A stretch of 64,000 nucleotides of DNA from Histoplasma ohiense (Eukaryota; Ascomycota; Eurotiomycetes; Onygenales; Ajellomycetaceae): contig JAEVHH010000003.1 of NCBI GenBank assembly GCA_017607445.1, positions 2,170,001 to 2,234,000 on the forward strand, in the 5' to 3' direction. Under the pieces are notes generated by a model. It ran no database searches and was not told where the DNA came from. It worked only from the letters and a program-made list of their open reading frames with translations. This document shows positions 51,309-64,000 of the stretch, piece after piece. Made by a program: the position numbers and the translations under genes. Each line of letters begins with the position of its first letter. Positions within the stretch are counted from its first letter, which is position 1.

Positions 51309-51541
51309 TTATCATCAGCACAGTCAGTATCAATGATCACAGTGATAATATCTACATCATTCACTCAGTCAACTCAGTCAACACAGCTCACTGAGCTAGC
51401 ACTCTGCAAGTGAACAGCTATTCAGAGTTTCATTAGTAAAGAGAATATCATCTGACAGATGATCTGTATCAGATGATGCTCAGCTCACACAGCAGAGCAG
51501 CAGCACAGTCAAACAATCAAAAAACAGTCTAATCTCAGCAT
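51309..51541 (+). other. L3 inter-ORF region
   Basis: No open frame of note; Ser/Thr-rich remnants. It separates ORF1 from ORF2. Confidence 0.4.
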
Positions 51542-52789
51542 ATGAATAATAAATCTGAAATTCTTCAATCTCATTTCACAGATAAACTTTGACAGCAGCT
51601 CATTAAATAATTTTTTATACTAGAACATCAACATCAGTGATGCAGCTGATGCTGTAGAAACAATCAGCAGAAAAATCACTCTCTACAGATCTTCTGAGTA
51701 AATATAGTCAGAGCAGCTTTCTGTCATACAGCAGCTCTACAGCTTGCTTTCAAGCAGAACTGTGAAGTGATCTGTATACAGAAGTCTTACACACACTCTG
51801 ATATCAAGACTTCTAATCACTCAGCATATGAGTGCTTTGTGCTCATAGATCACTGAGATGACACTAATCTAAAACAATGAGAGAAGAAGAGATCTCAGAT
51901 CATGATATATATACATAAAAGTTCAAAAATAAAAACACAGCAACATCAATCTATACAAAACAGAGATCTGCTGTGAATCAGTGTCAATGACTGCCACATT
52001 CTCAATGTGTATAGACAGTCTGAAACAGACACAGTCATGAACTATCTGATCAATTTGAGTTCATCAATCTGATGTCTGATAGATGAAGATTTCAATATAT
52101 GATATGATGTCTTTGAATCAAAAGCAGTGAATCTGCATCAAGAATGAAAGTTTATTCAGTAAGTCAGTGAACACAGAATGAATTTTGTGAAAGAGATAAA
52201 TATTTCAATCTATACAGCAGATCATATAATTGATCTCATCTTCTTCAATATAATTTTTGCTTTCACTTCAGTGTATCAAGATTTACACTGCAGCTCAGAT
52301 CATCAGTCTATAATCATTTTACTATCAACAACATCTCAAACACAGCAGAGCAGTGCTCAGATCAAGATCACAGACTTTCAGCTGAAGCTCTTTGCAGATT
52401 TTGTCAGAGATTTTATGATGAATATATCTTACTCAGATAGAGTTGAGAATGCAGTATAGCTTGATGATCTGATTCAATGCTTCATTCAGAATCTTCTGAC
52501 TGCAGCTCAGACAGTCAGCAAATCAGTGCAATAAAAGCAGACTACAGCTCTCTGATAAACAGCAGACTGCTGAAGAGCACATTAAAAACTCATCACTCAT
52601 CAGATAAAAACTGCAAAGCATCAATTCAAAAACACAGTGCATAAGATCAAGTATGTATACTGAAGACAGATGATCAATGAAATCAGAGATGACAGAGATC
52701 TGTACTGAATAATAGCATGATATAAGCTGAAGCTCAATCTCAGAGCATCTTCTCTGATGATTGAGAATCAGATCATAGAAGAGACAGTC
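51542..52789 (+). pseudogene. L3 ORF2 start: AP-type endonuclease
   Basis: ATG at 51542 (MNNKSEILQSHFTDKL). Endonuclease motifs in order: CEVICIQKSYTH (the LQEP region) near 51760-51790; MIYIHKSSKIK near 51900; DEDFNIxYDVF near 52085-52115 (the GDFN box, with a TGA at Arg and one Gly codon changed); then a long open stretch 52178-52459 with DHIIDLIFFN and CSSDHQSIIILL (the SDH motif). These residues would bind metal and cut the target strand. It is truncated before RT by the H3 LTR. Confidence 0.8.
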
Positions 52790-53323
52790 TGTGATAGATT
52801 AGCATTTATTAGTAATTAACTTACACAATCAACTCCTCTTCTGCACCCACTCATTTCTGGCTGTTGTGATTTCATGTAATTCTCAATGTTCTTCCACTTC
52901 ATGCTCTGTGCTCATGTAGTTTCTAACAATTCTTCTGTGTAGCTTTTAATATTCTTTCACTCTGTGTTTCACATTTATGTAGTCTTTAACAATTCTTCTG
53001 TGTAGCTTCTAATGTTCTTTCACTTCATGTTTCACACTTATATAGTCTCTAACAATTCTTCTATATAGCTCTCAATGATTCTTTCATCTCACACTTTATA
53101 CTTGTGTAGTTTCTAACAATTCTTCTGTGTAGTTCTTAATGTTCTTCCACTCCACACTTCACTGTGAAGTGGCTTCTGATATTCTTCCACTCTGAACTTC
53201 TCTCTATAAGAACCCTCTTTATATAATCTTTTCTTCTGATTTCTTTTCTCTTTCTTTTCTTAATCAATTCATAATCTGTAATTAGAATAGTATCAATTTG
53301 TTAATTGAAGTACATTCATTATA
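52790..53323 (+). repeat. H3 5' LTR (534 bp)
   Basis: TGTGATAGATTAG...TTCATTATA (the last CA is now TA). It inserted in L3 at the linker (agagacagtc). Followed by the H leader. Confidence 0.9.
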
Positions 53324-53644
53324 TTACAAATTGATTCTTCTGTGTTTAAGATCTGAGTGTCTTGTTATTAGTTCTTACATCTGAGTGCATTGTTATCAGT
53401 TCTCATATCTGAGTGTGTTGTTTACAGATCTGAGTGTCTAGTCATTACAAGAGATCTTTTGTGAGTCTGAGTACTCTTATTGTTAGTTATATAGACTGTT
53501 GTATCTAAATATCTGAGACACAATTGACTGTGTTCTATAAAGAGGCCTGAGTGTCTATGAACTGTAACACTGCAAATAGTGTTCACAAAGAAGCTTGATA
53601 AGCTTAGCACTGCAACACTGCAAATAGTGTCTGTGAGAGAACTG
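53324..53644 (+). other. H3 leader, cut by H2
   Basis: Same leader as 36195-36569 with the tctgagtgtct and aacactgcaaatagt repeats. It ends in gagagaactg at the H2 edge. The matching undamaged text in H2 (58880, reverse complement) continues agtgtctata. The rest of H3 lies beyond the window or is lost. Confidence 0.8.
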
Positions 53645-54178
53645 TGTAACAGGCGTACTTCAATTAACGATTTGATACTATTCTAATTACAGATTATGAA
53701 TTGATTAAGAAAAGAAAGAGAAAAGAAATCAGAAGAAAAGGTTGTACAAAGAGGGTTCTTATAGAGGAAAGTTCAAGATAAAAGAATATCAGAAGCTGCT
53801 CCACAGTGAAGTATGGAGTGAAAGAATATTAAGAGATATGTGTAAGAATCATTAGAAACTACACAAGCATGAAGTGTGAGATAAGAGAATCATTGAGAGC
53901 TACACAGAAGAATTGTTAGAGACTATACAAGTGCAGAACACAGAGCAGAAGAATGTAAGAAGCTACACAGAAGAATTGTTAGAGACTACACAAGTACAGA
54001 GCATGAAGTGAAAGAATATTAAAAGCTACACAGAAGAATCATTAGAAACTATATGAATGCAGAGCACAGAGTGGAAGAACATTGAGAGTTATATGAAATC
54101 ATGATAATCAGAAACAAGCAGATGCAGAAGAGAAGTTGATTGTATAAGTTAATTACTAATGAATACTAACCTATCACA
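53645..54178 (-). repeat. H2 3' LTR (534 bp)
   Basis: TGTAACAGGCG...CCTATCACA. The left flank aactg would be the duplication of H2. A few CpG sites remain at the start (aggcgtac, aacgattt). Confidence 0.9.
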
Positions 54179-57100
54179 TTATCCCCCTCTACTGGGGTGA
54201 GTGAGAACTTGTAGATGTCGAGGGCGGCGGTGTCCTCCAAGATGAACACAGATTCCCAGATCAAATGATTGTATTCTATTCATTTGATGAGATATTCACA
54301 GCAGTGGCAGTTGATTCTGTTATCAAAAATTGCTTTGATTTCTCACTTGAGTTTGTTGTCTTCTTCTACAATGATGAGTGGCTGTCAATTGAAGATTCTC
54401 TGTGAGAGGAATGAATCCTCAGCTGTGAGTCAGAGTAGATTTGTATGAAAGATATTATAGATATCAGATGAAGTGTTGAGTCAATAATTGTGTGTATCTA
54501 GCACTTTCTTCACTATATATTTGATATGATGATAATCTAGTATACACAAGAAGTGATCTGTTCTTATGTTTTTGAGATTCAGTCAGACTTTGTCTTCTAT
54601 ATGATATTGAGTCACAGAACTTCTTCTGATGTTTATTTGATTCTCATAATCTTACTAAATACTGATCATTGAAGCTTCTGCTCATTCACAGACTTTCTTC
54701 AATTTGCTCACAATGTTCTCTGTCATCTGTATGAAGCTGCAGGTGTACACAGTTTCTTGGGAAGTCTCAGAGAAGTTCAGAATCTCTAAATTGTATTCAT
54801 ATAGAAGAAAGAATGAGCTTACATCTGTTATAGTGAAATCTCAATCATTAATCACAATCTCAGTGTGTGACAGCAGATTGCTTCAGTTGTCTTGTGCATA
54901 ATTGCAGAACTTATGAAGAATGTTCTTTACTGTTTGTATCATTCTCTCAATAGCTTCATCAGTCTCTGAGTGGTATGCTATTGATAATTTTCATTCAATT
55001 CTTAGTAATTGACATATGCAGGCTCAGAGTGCACTGACAAATTGACTGTCTCTATCTGACACAATAAATGAAGACAGATCATGTATATGATAGAATGAGC
55101 TTCTAACAAAGACATCTGCAACTACTTCAGCATTCATCTTGTCACAGAGCTGTAGTATTACATTCTTACTGAGTCAGTCAACAATAACTAGAATATTTGT
55201 AGAATCTCTGCTCTCAGATAAGGAAACTGCAAAATTGATAGCTATATTATATCAAATTCAATTGAGAACAGATAGAGGCTTCAATATCTCTTTTTGATAT
55301 TCACATCATGCTATCACTGAGCTGCAGTGATCACAGTTGCATACAAACTGATGTATATCTTTCAATATATCTGATCAGTAGAATTCTTGAGTGATGATGT
55401 TGTACATGATTTTGTGTTCTGAGTGTCTGATCATCAGCAAGTCATGAATTTCTTGCATGATCTGTGTTTATAGAGATTCTGAATCAGAGATTCATCATCT
55501 ATCTTGAAAGTGTAAGCAATTGTCATTGTCAATTGAACATGCTGAGATATCTGTTTTTGAGTATACATCTGAGGGAATTGAGATGCTTTGCTTTGTATGA
55601 CTTTGATGACTTATTGTCAGAATTCATCTGCTTCTGCTGCTAGTCTTCATTGTTCTTTGAGTGAGAGTTCTTGAGCTTGAAACTGATTGATATGTACACA
55701 GAGTTTGTCTGATTGTGTAGAACTTTCTATGATTGCAGAGTTGATTAATCAATGCTCTCAGTGTTTTCATCTGTCATTCAAGTCATCAGATGATATATCT
55801 TGTTTTTGATGAGACAGAGCATCTACAAAAGTGTTCTCTACTTCAGATCAATAATAAATTGTGAATGAAAAACAGCTAAGAAACAATGATCAATGCATAT
55901 ATCTTTCAGTGAGCTTACAAGTGATTGTGAAGTACTCTAAGTTTTTATGATTGATAACAATCTCAAACTTTTCAATGTTCATAAGTTTGAACTCTCATTC
56001 TTCAAGACATTGTATGATCATTAGAAGCTTCTTGTTGTAGATCTTGTAGTTGCATTCAGCAGACAACATTTTTTTTGAGATGAAGATACAGAGTTGTAGA
56101 ACATTTTTGTTATTATATTGCATCAGTGTCTCATCTACTATATAATCTGAGATCTCTGTTTCAAGAATTGTATGCTTATTTGAATTGAATGATTGCAGCA
56201 TTGAGATGTTTGTGAATATACACTTCAGCTTTTTGAATACTGCATCTGCTTTGTCAGTTCATTGAAATATGATGTCTTTCCAGATCAGATCTGTCAGTGG
56301 TTGTATGATATTGAAGAAGTTTTTGATGAATCTTCAGTAGAAGTTGATGAATTCTAGAAAGCTTCTAGTCTCTTTTACTGAGACTGATGCCTCTCAGTTG
56401 AGGATTGCTTCCATCTTCTCAGAATCCATGTGTACATCTTTTTCAGCTTTGATGATGAATTCTAGATAGATTGTAGACTTGATCTCAAAGTTGCATTTAT
56501 CAATATCCACTTACAGTTCAGCTTTTCATAGACAGTCAAGCACTTGTTGTACATACTTGTGATGCTCAGTGAGCAGTTCATCAATGAAGATCAGAATATC
56601 ATTCATATATGCTGAGATGATCTCATTGAGCAGATCTCATAGAACTCAGTTAATGTATTTCTGAAATGTGCTCAAGGCATTCACTAATTCAAAGAGGGTC
56701 ACTGTCCATTCATATAATCTGTAATGTGTACAAAAAGTGGTTAGCCATTCATCACCTTTATTAATCCTTATCTTATAGAAGGCTGCAGAGATGTCAAGCT
56801 TTGTAAATCATTTTACTTTTTCTATTTATTTGAGTGTTTTGTTGATGAGTGAGAGAGAGTATCAGTTCTTCCATGTAATCTTGTTGAGTTTTTAATAGTC
56901 AACACAGAATTGTAAGTCTTCTTCTGATTTCTTTGCAAACAGTACAGATGCTGCAGCAGATGAGTTGCTAACATGAATAAAGTCTTTATTCAGTAGTCTG
57001 TTGAGTGTTTTTTGTAGAATGAGAAGCTTGTTGTGTGATATACTGTAGAGAGAACCTCAGAGTGATTGTGGATTTTTACTGTTTTTCTTAATAAGCTCAA

Positions 57101-58810
57101 TTGTATGATCTATACTGAGTTCTCAGTGAGAAGGAAGCTTTTCAGCTTCTTTCTTATCAAACATATCTGCAAAGTCTTTGTACAATTCAGATAGTTTCTT
57201 GTGCAGTTTCTTGAAATCTTTGAATTCTAGCTTTTCTAATGCTTTTTTGATATCTGTCATGCTAGCAGTGAACACTTGGATGTTCTTCTTTTCATGTGCT
57301 TGATGGATTAGTAGTTTGTATACTTCTGCTGATATCTGAGTGAGATCAGCAGTTCTATCAACATCCTTCTTGTAAACATGATCATCTTCTGGGAAAATAT
57401 GACAGTGGTGGCATGCATTCAACAAGGTTTCAAATTCTGTGAGTTATGATAGACTGAGTATTAGATTGTACTCAAGGTCTTGTATTTCATATATGTATAT
57501 GTTCTTTTTCTTGTGTTCTTCTATGTCAATATTAAATCTTACCATGTTGTAGGAGGCAGATCCTCTGGAGCTGTCAAATCCACTGAGCTTACACAGTTTG
57601 AAAAAGAGAATATGCTGGAGCTTATGCTTCTCAACCAGCTGAATGTCTATAAGAGTGTAGTGAAGAAAACCACTGTCTATCATTGCTTGTACATTGACTA
57701 AGCTATTTACAATAGCAGAGATCATGATTGTATCTACTTGTATCTTCTGCTTGAATCTTCAGCTAGTCTTCTGCTTCTTGAGTTTTCATCTGTATTTTAG
57801 AGTGAGAGCTTGTCTTTTCTCTGTTCTTGCTTATCCACAGGTGATGCAGTGTTCATATGCATGGAGGGTTTACTTGAAGTGATTGCATTTGAACATTGAT
57901 TTGTGAAGTGTTCTGACTTATTGCAGTGTATGCAGACTTTTCTGACAATTTGATTGATGATGTTCTTCTCTGAGATGTTAGAGACCCTCAGACAGCTTGC
58001 ATTCATGTGTGGAACTCAGTTCATTGATTCTGATTCAGAGATGAGGAATGCTGCAGAGTGGTTCAGAGCATATGTATTTATTCAGTAGAATTCTCTATAA
58101 TTTTGAAGCATACAGAACTGAGACAGATTGTTGTTCAACAGACAAAGATCAGCACAGAATTTGCTGTATGTTGAGAGCTTCAGACACTCTATACTTTGAT
58201 TATGCAACTGAAAGTTCAAGTTTTTGAACAATATATTGATCTTAACAGTGTTGTTTCAGTCTTACCCATCTGCTTCTAGAAGCTTGTGATTGAATTCAGA
58301 AAGATAAGTTATCAATACAACATTCATCTAATGAGTCTGATTAAGTCAGTTCAATGTCTTGACTTGAAGTGTAGAATTGAGAAAGAGAGAGTTGAGTTGT
58401 TGAAAGACTAGCTCTGACATACACTGATTGTTCTGACAATGACTCATTCAGAATTGAAATTTCACTAATGTGTTGCCATTCAATCTGCTATGAATATACT
58501 ACACTTGATTGGATAGTGAGTCTATTGCTTGTTCATTGATGTTCAATTTGATGTTTGTTTTTGACTTTCATGTGAGGTAGAGTGCTAGATCTCTCTTGTA
58601 TTTATTGAGAATTAAAAGCTTCTCTCTTGAGAGCTTTTTGTGAGATGTGAGTGTAGAAGGAATAGTGAATGTGAGAGTGCTCATTTCAGCAAGTTGTCAT
58701 TGCAATTCAGTCATCTGTAGCACTTGCTGCTGAAGAATACTTCACAGATCTAAGTTGTCATCTACTGTGTTCAGATGCAGCAGATGTTTGTAGAATTGTT
58801 TGTAGTTCAT
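54166..58810 (-). pseudogene. H2 gag-pol polyprotein (chromovirus)
   Basis: Minus strand, ATG at 58810. Gag with zinc knuckle CIHCNKSEHFTNQC (complete) near 57930; protease MIDSGFLHYTLIDIQLVEKHKL at about 57680; linker MLNACHHCHIFPEDDHVYKK (57425-57123) ending LPSH; RT with YMND near 56596-56610; RNase H TEISDYIVDETLMQYNN (56201-55995); integrase near 55000-55450; chromodomain near 54250-54300. The C-terminus reads LEDTAALDIYKFSLTPVEGD and stops inside the LTR at 54166. The last 60 bp of pol keep CpG while the rest does not. Unlike H1 it has no insertions. Stops are mainly TGA. Confidence 0.85.
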
Positions 58811-59185
58811 TTTGATATCTAAAAATATGTAATAATAATAAAAGAAAAGAAATACTTATAGACACTCAGTTCTCTCACAGACATTATTTATAGTGTTGCA
58901 GTGCTAAACTTGATCAAGCTTCTTTGTGAATGCTATTCACAGTGTTATGATTTGTAGACACTCAGACCTTGTAGAACACAGTCAATTGTGTCTTGAATGC
59001 TTAGACATGACAGTCTATATAACTAATAATAGAGATACTCAGACCCATGAGAAATCTCTTGTAATGACTAGACACTCAGACCTGTAAACAACACACTCAG
59101 ACATAAGAACTGATAATGATGCACTTGAGTGTAAGAACTAATAACAAGACACTCAGATCTTAAACACAGAAGAATCAATTTGTAA
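58811..59185 (-). other. H2 leader
   Basis: Homologous to the H1 leader, with the same degenerate repeats. It lies between the 5' LTR and gag. Confidence 0.75.
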
Positions 59186-59648
59186 TGTAATGAATGTACT
59201 TTGATTAATGATTTGATACTATTCTAATTACAGATTATGAATTGATTAAGAAAAGAAAGAGAAAAGAAATCAGAAGAAAAGGTCATATAAAGAGGGTTCT
59301 TATAGAGAAAAATTCAGAGTGAAAGAATATCAGAAGCTACTCCACAGTGAAGCACAGAGTGAAAAAACATTAAGAGATACACATAAGAATTGTTAGAAAC
59401 TATACAAGCACAGAGCATGAGATGAGGGAATCATTGAGAGCTATGTGAAAGAATTGTTAGAGACTATACAAGTGTGGAATACAGAGTGAGAGAATGTAAG
59501 AAGCTACACAGAAGAATTGTTAGAGACTATATAAGTGCAGAACACAGAGTGAAAGAATGTTAAGAGCTATACAGAAGAATTGTTAGAAACTACACAAGTG
59601 CAGAGCATGAAGCAGAAGAACATCGAGGGTTACACAAGATCACAATGG
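59186..59648 (-). repeat. H2 5' LTR, inner 463 bp
   Basis: Starts TGTAATGAATG at 59186 and runs to acaatgg at 59648, where G5 is inserted. The outer 70 bp lie beyond G5, outside the window. Confidence 0.85.
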
Positions 59649-59919
59649 TGTAAGAGATGATTGTAGGTATAATTATAAGAGTAGTGTGAAGTACGCACAT
59701 AGGATGTTACAAAGGTAGCAATCTCTATTATTCAAAGCTAATCACTGATCTCCTAATATCTACAGATATCAGTGAGCATTATATAGATGACCATCATGTG
59801 CTATGGCTGTCTATGGTGCTATGTGCTATGTCCCTCCTCATTAATTCTGGTGTGTTCTGTGTTCTTCTATCACCATATAGCTATTTTCTAATATAGATAT
59901 CTCTGTTACATCTATTACA
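59649..59919 (-). repeat. G5 3' LTR (271 bp)
   Basis: TGTAAGAGAT...ATCTATTACA. The target was the H2 5' LTR (left flank aatgg). Few CpG sites are left. Confidence 0.9.
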
Positions 59920-60462
59920 ATTATCTTTCTTCTTCAAAGGCCTGGTTCTCAGAGCTTCTTACTGCAACATGTGAAGTTTGTAACATGTGCTGCATGGTTA
60001 ATATTGTATAGAGTTCACAGAATTGAGCTGGATTAATTGTTGAGATTAATTTCAAAGTGTTGTGATTTCAGGAGAATGTTTTTTCATCTCTGATGTCAAT
60101 GCAGTTCAATCACAATTTAGACACAACTTCTGAATCTCTTTCCTTTGACTTTTACATCAAAAAATCATATTCTAACAAAATCATCACCACCATCACCATC
60201 AATAATTTTTTATTTAAAAAGAATACATCAATTTATCAAACAAAGTACACTGTATTCTTCTATACAATTTTTATTGTGAAATTCGAAGTTTTGATTGCAT
60301 GGTTGCATTTTCCATTTTGGGTTGAGTTTTGTGTTGTTGCAATTCTTTTGATCAATATTGCAATATTGATTTCAATCTCCAACATCTGTTTTTCTTTCTT
60401 GTTGCTTTTGCTTTTCCTCCTTCTTTGAATAAGGCCTTGATACTAATTAAAGTTATGATAGA
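59920..60462 (+). other. G5 3' region; conserved antisense open stretch
   Basis: Homologous to 37022-37564. Contains an open stretch at 60093-60428 (MSMQFNHNLDTTSESLSF ... LLLLLFLLL), similar to G3. Polypurine tract on the minus strand beside the LTR. Status as a coding exon is unclear. Confidence 0.45.
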
Positions 60463-61604
60463 ATGTCAGAACCAGCTGTTTCCATTGCTGGTTTGAAGTC
60501 TATGAAGAGTGATATGCTGTCTGTCATTGAGAGCATTTGCTTGGGTTGTCTGGAGAGGTTGCAGAACCCTTCAGTATATCCTTGCTTTGTGAATGATGAA
60601 TGAATATGCTGTCACACCTGTCATATATCAAATAGAAGTTGTGCTGTCATAAGTTTTCTTAAACTGAGATTGTTATGAATACTAATGAGTTATAGATGTC
60701 TGAGTGCTTTCACAAAATCAGTCAATCTTTGATTGATGAATTTCACAAGATGCTGCTCTCTGATGAAGTTTCAGATGAGAGATTTGCCATATATCAAACT
60801 GTCATTGTAAGATTTGTACTTGATATGCAGGTCTATAGGAACACAGATGGGGTTCTAGAATTCTATATGAACTCTGATGATCTGTTGTCACAGCAGAGTG
60901 TGGCATTCAATCATAGCAGTGTTTCAGAAAACATGTTTTCACATCCTGCTATTACATCAGTGTCATTCTCACTGAGCCAAGATCTTGGTATGTTATTTGA
61001 GTTGGCTGATAATGTAGGCAAAGATGAGGAAGCAGACAGTTCCATTGAAGTGTTAGAAAGAAATGCAGCAGCATATTACTGTTGTTGTATTTGACATTTG
61101 ACAATGTCCCCCCATCATCATTGTGAGCCTGCTGAGGATTGATGCAAAAAATGCAAGCACTGCTTGGTGATGAAGCACATCTGTGTTTCAGTAAGTTATT
61201 ATTCAAAACAGATGTTTTTACAGTATATAACATTAACTTTCTATTAGATGTCAGTGGATGTTGTTGAATTGGCTCAGATGGTTATCAACACTGCTGAGAA
61301 TCTAATTGTCACTGATGCAGATGCTTTGAATATTAACATTTTACAGAGCACTGTAACTGTAGTGGTTAGATTCTTTGCTGTGAAGATTCAGAAGATTCAA
61401 CAAGACAGTTCTTCTGAGACTTCAGCTGAAATGATGATTGATGAGATCTCAGTGATTACATTACTGATCACAGCTTTCAAGTCATTGTTGAAATGTTGTG
61501 CTTTGTCAGTTGAGGAAATCCAGAATAATAAGCAGGTTTGTCTTGGTGACAATTTCTTGAATGACACTGACCAAGCTGAGGCAGATCTGTTTTTTAATCT
61601 CTGA
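60463..61604 (+). pseudogene. G5 antisense gene: six-Cys protein, three exons
   Basis: Exon 1 is 60463-60648 (CLGCLERLQN, YPCF; a TGA and a Cys context change near the fourth Cys, CCHTCHISNRSC). Intron 1 is 60649-60695 with an ATAAGT donor (changed, as in G3). Exon 2 is 60696-61190 (MSECFHKISQSLIDEFHKML; 132 codons open, then TGA). Intron 2 is 61191-61247. Exon 3 is 61248-61604 (MSVDVVELAQMVINTAENLIV; open throughout, ending FFNL). Exon lengths are the same as in the other three copies. Exon 3 here has no internal stop. Confidence 0.75.
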
Positions 61605-64000
61605 GTGGAATAAATATATTCAGCAGTCATCATTGTCTTCTTCATTTTCATTTACTGACTGACTTCTGATAGATTTTATTAAACTGTTCCAAGTACTTCT
61701 GACTGTTCATCAAGTTTTTCTCAGATTCTCAAGAATTATCTGTGTCTGTACAATCTTTTCATTTGATAAGATATTGTGTTTGACCACAGTACTGACACTT
61801 ATCTAATATAGCTTCAACTTTTCATTCCTCTTGTGTGTCTATAATTATCAGTTCTGCTTGCAGAATTTGTCTGTCGCACATGTGATATGGTTTGAGAAGA
61901 GAAATATGGAATATGAGATGAATTCCTTTATATTGCAGTGTGAGTTTCAGTTTGTACACCTGTGTACCATGAATATCAATTATTTGAAAGAGACTCAAGA
62001 ATCAATGATCTAGTTTGAATGAGAGTTGCAAGATGAATATATTTTTTGCACACAGCATTATTCAGTCTTCTATCTTAAAGCTTTTTGATATATGACACTG
62101 ATTGTAATACTTTTTCTCAGCTGCTTTGACAGCTTCCAGACATTCTCAGATTTTGTTCTCTGCTTGCTTCATTCATTCCACTTGTTTCATCACTGATTTT
62201 GACACACTCATGCTTGGGGGTTCCACATCTATGCAAAGTTCAGTTGGTCGGCTGATCATTGCTTCAGATGGTGTCATTTTTATCAATGTGTGGAAGATGT
62301 TGTTATATGCCCATTGTGCCAGAGAAATCCATTCTATTCAATTATCTTGCTGGTAGCTGCAATATGTGCAAAGATAATATTCAATCATCTAGTTTAATCA
62401 TTCTGTCTGACCATCAGTTTGCAGGTGGAATGCTGTCGATAATTTTCATCAAACATAAAGCAGATAACATAATGTCAATCAAAACTTGCTATTTATTAAT
62501 GAATCTCAGTTGCTAATAATGTTTGCAGATAGATCAAAGTTCTTTGCAATCTTTTATACAATAATATCCACAAGTTCTTCTGCATCTAGCTCTGAAGATG
62601 TGGGCACAATTATGACTCATTTGATGAATAAATCAACAAATATGACAATAGTATTATAGGTTTGACTTCTCTTTTTATTATCTGACAGTTCTTCAACAAA
62701 GTTCATGCTAATTGTATGTCATTTTTTATCTGACACTGAATGTGGTTGTAGTGATCTGTACAGCTTGTGCTGTGGTATCTTGATACATTGACAAACATCA
62801 CAAGTTCTCACATATTCTGCAATCTCATTGCTCATATCATGCCACAAGTACTTGTGCTTGATTGCTTCAATGATTTTGTCATGTCCAAAATGGCCACTTT
62901 GAAGATCATCATGGTTCATTTTCATTATTTCATGTCTTACAGTCTTGTTTTGTGATATGTAGACTTTATCATCTTTTCTGAGCAGGCCATCTTTATCTAC
63001 TGCTCAGATTGAATAATTATCTACACTAGTATCACTCATCTCTAGTTTTCTGTGAAGTTCAGACATGTCAATGTTTCTATTCTGAATCTGCAGTAAGAGT
63101 TCAATGATAGATTCAGCTATCTCTTCACAATAGACTGTCTCAGACTCAAATACTTTGACAGCTAGAATCTGTGGCATCAGAGTCTCTAAATTTAACTCTG
63201 TAACATCTGTGACCTCATTCTCATCCACAGATGCATTTTTTATCCTGCAGAGATTGTTGTCATCAATGACTACAGATCTCTTCATTCAACAATTTTCATT
63301 AGCTTGCAGATCTTTTCACATCATCTTGACACATTGATCTAACTTTGTGTTTTCTTTTGTCTTTAGTGACTTAAAGATCCCCTTACACAGCTTCTCTTGC
63401 AGAGTAGAGAGTCTCATCAAGAAAGCTGTGTATTTTACAAAATCTGAGCAATGACTTGATACATCTGCAGGATTATTTTTCTCAGAACAGTGCTCTATTT
63501 CAAAATCAAATGCTGAGAGCATTTTCATCCAGCAAATCTGACACTCATTTAGCTGCTTTGTTGTCATGAAGTGCTGAAGATTGACATGATCAGATAAAAC
63601 AGTTATTGAGTGTCTGCTATCATGTAAGTAGTGACATCATTGTCTGAAAGCTTCTACAATCAGCAACATTTCTAGATCATATATTTGATAATGTCTTTCT
63701 GTTTCTGTGAGCTTTCTAGACCAAAACACAATTGAGTGTCAGTGATCATCATTCATTAATTGTGATATTACTGCAGCAATTGCAACATCAGATTCATCTG
63801 TTTCTATACAGAGTTTTTACTGCAGATCAAAGTGGATCAACAATGATGCTTTTGTAAAGCATTCTTTTAACTGCAAAATTGTGTGCTTGCAGTTTTTGTC
63901 TAATTGAATAGATGCATTATTCTTCCCCCTTTTTGTTTTGTAACCTTTTAACAATTCAGTCAGAGATGCCGTTATTATCGAGAACTTGTATATGAATCAA
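61594..64000 (-). pseudogene. G5 pol, C-terminal part (window edge)
   Basis: Chromodomain near 61690-61780; integrase core near 62120-62500; HHCC HFGHDKIIEAIKHKYLWHDM ... CDVCQ near 62790-62905; RNase H end FDFEIEHCSEKNNPADVS near 63450-63520; the RT end reaches the window edge. TGA stops predominate. The gag and protease parts and the 5' LTR lie beyond 64000. Confidence 0.85.

Larger units (their letters stand above)
49928..52789 (+). mobile_element. LINE L3 (Tad-like), 5' half
   Basis: ORF1 followed by the endonuclease part of ORF2, ending in the linker (52665-52789) that also begins L2 at 5862. It is cut at 52789/52790 by H3. L3 and L2 together give an outline of one whole LINE: ORF1, AP-type endonuclease, RT, RNase H, Cys/His, repeat, 3' UTR. 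Confidence 0.8.

Noticed and set aside
1..64000. Bacterial or viral origin of the window
   Set aside because: Introns with fungal signals, chromoviruses with chromodomains, Tad-like LINEs and hAT elements with target duplications all point to a filamentous fungus nuclear genome.

Overview
The window looks like transposon-packed heterochromatin of a filamentous fungus, probably an ascomycete. The base composition is AT-rich and CpG is strongly depleted. The content is Ty3/gypsy chromoviruses (three families, called C, G and H here), Tad-like LINEs, a hAT DNA-transposon family and one tRNA-headed LINE composite. Most reading frames are broken, mainly by TGA where Arg (CGA) is expected, so the mutational process targets CpG and works on both strands. 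Introns are short (about 47-57 nt) with GTAAGT donors and TACTAAC-like branch sites, as in fungi. I found no rRNA genes, no CRISPR array and almost no host genes. The best host-gene candidate is a small secreted Cys-containing protein at 25602-26199.

Layout. 1-3765: 3' half of a family-C chromovirus (C1), ending in a 263-bp LTR. 3766-4903: remnant of an autonomous hAT element. 4904-11948: a LINE (L1) holding a nested LINE (L2) and a GC-rich 28-bp minisatellite. 11949-13056 and 27194-28301: two near-identical 1108-bp non-autonomous hAT copies (A and B) in inverted orientation. 13057-27193 between them is an inverted segment. It holds most of chromovirus G1, part of the 5' LTR of H1, family-C remnants (C2), the tRNA-headed LINE composite, a patch of CpG-retaining relics, a perfect 67-bp-arm palindrome and the candidate secreted gene. 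28302-36050: chromovirus G2 nested in the rest of G1. 36051-49927: chromovirus H1, interrupted by the complete chromovirus G3, a solo C LTR and a LINE fragment. 49928-52789: LINE L3 (ORF1 and endonuclease). 52790-53644: start of H3. 53645-59648: H2 on the minus strand. 59649-64000: G5 on the minus strand.

The nesting can be undone exactly. The flanks of hAT-A and hAT-B carry mismatched 8-bp target duplications that become matched (gatgacac and ttcttgct) if the intervening segment is flipped. The same flip restores 5-bp duplications for G2 (gcaga) and G1 (tattc). It also restores the exact lengths of the H1 LTR (534 bp) and of interrupted exons (186 and 495 nt). The inferred order is H1, then G1, then G2, then the hAT copies, then an inversion by recombination between the hAT copies.

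The most unusual biology is an intron-containing gene carried antisense to gag-pol in the 3' region of two different chromovirus families (G and C). Both encode the same six-cysteine pattern, CxxC-x10/11-C-x8/9-CxxC-x6-C, followed two residues later by a phase-0 intron. In family G it is present in four copies with identical exon lengths (186, 495 and 357 nt) and meets pol tail to tail. Its function is unknown.
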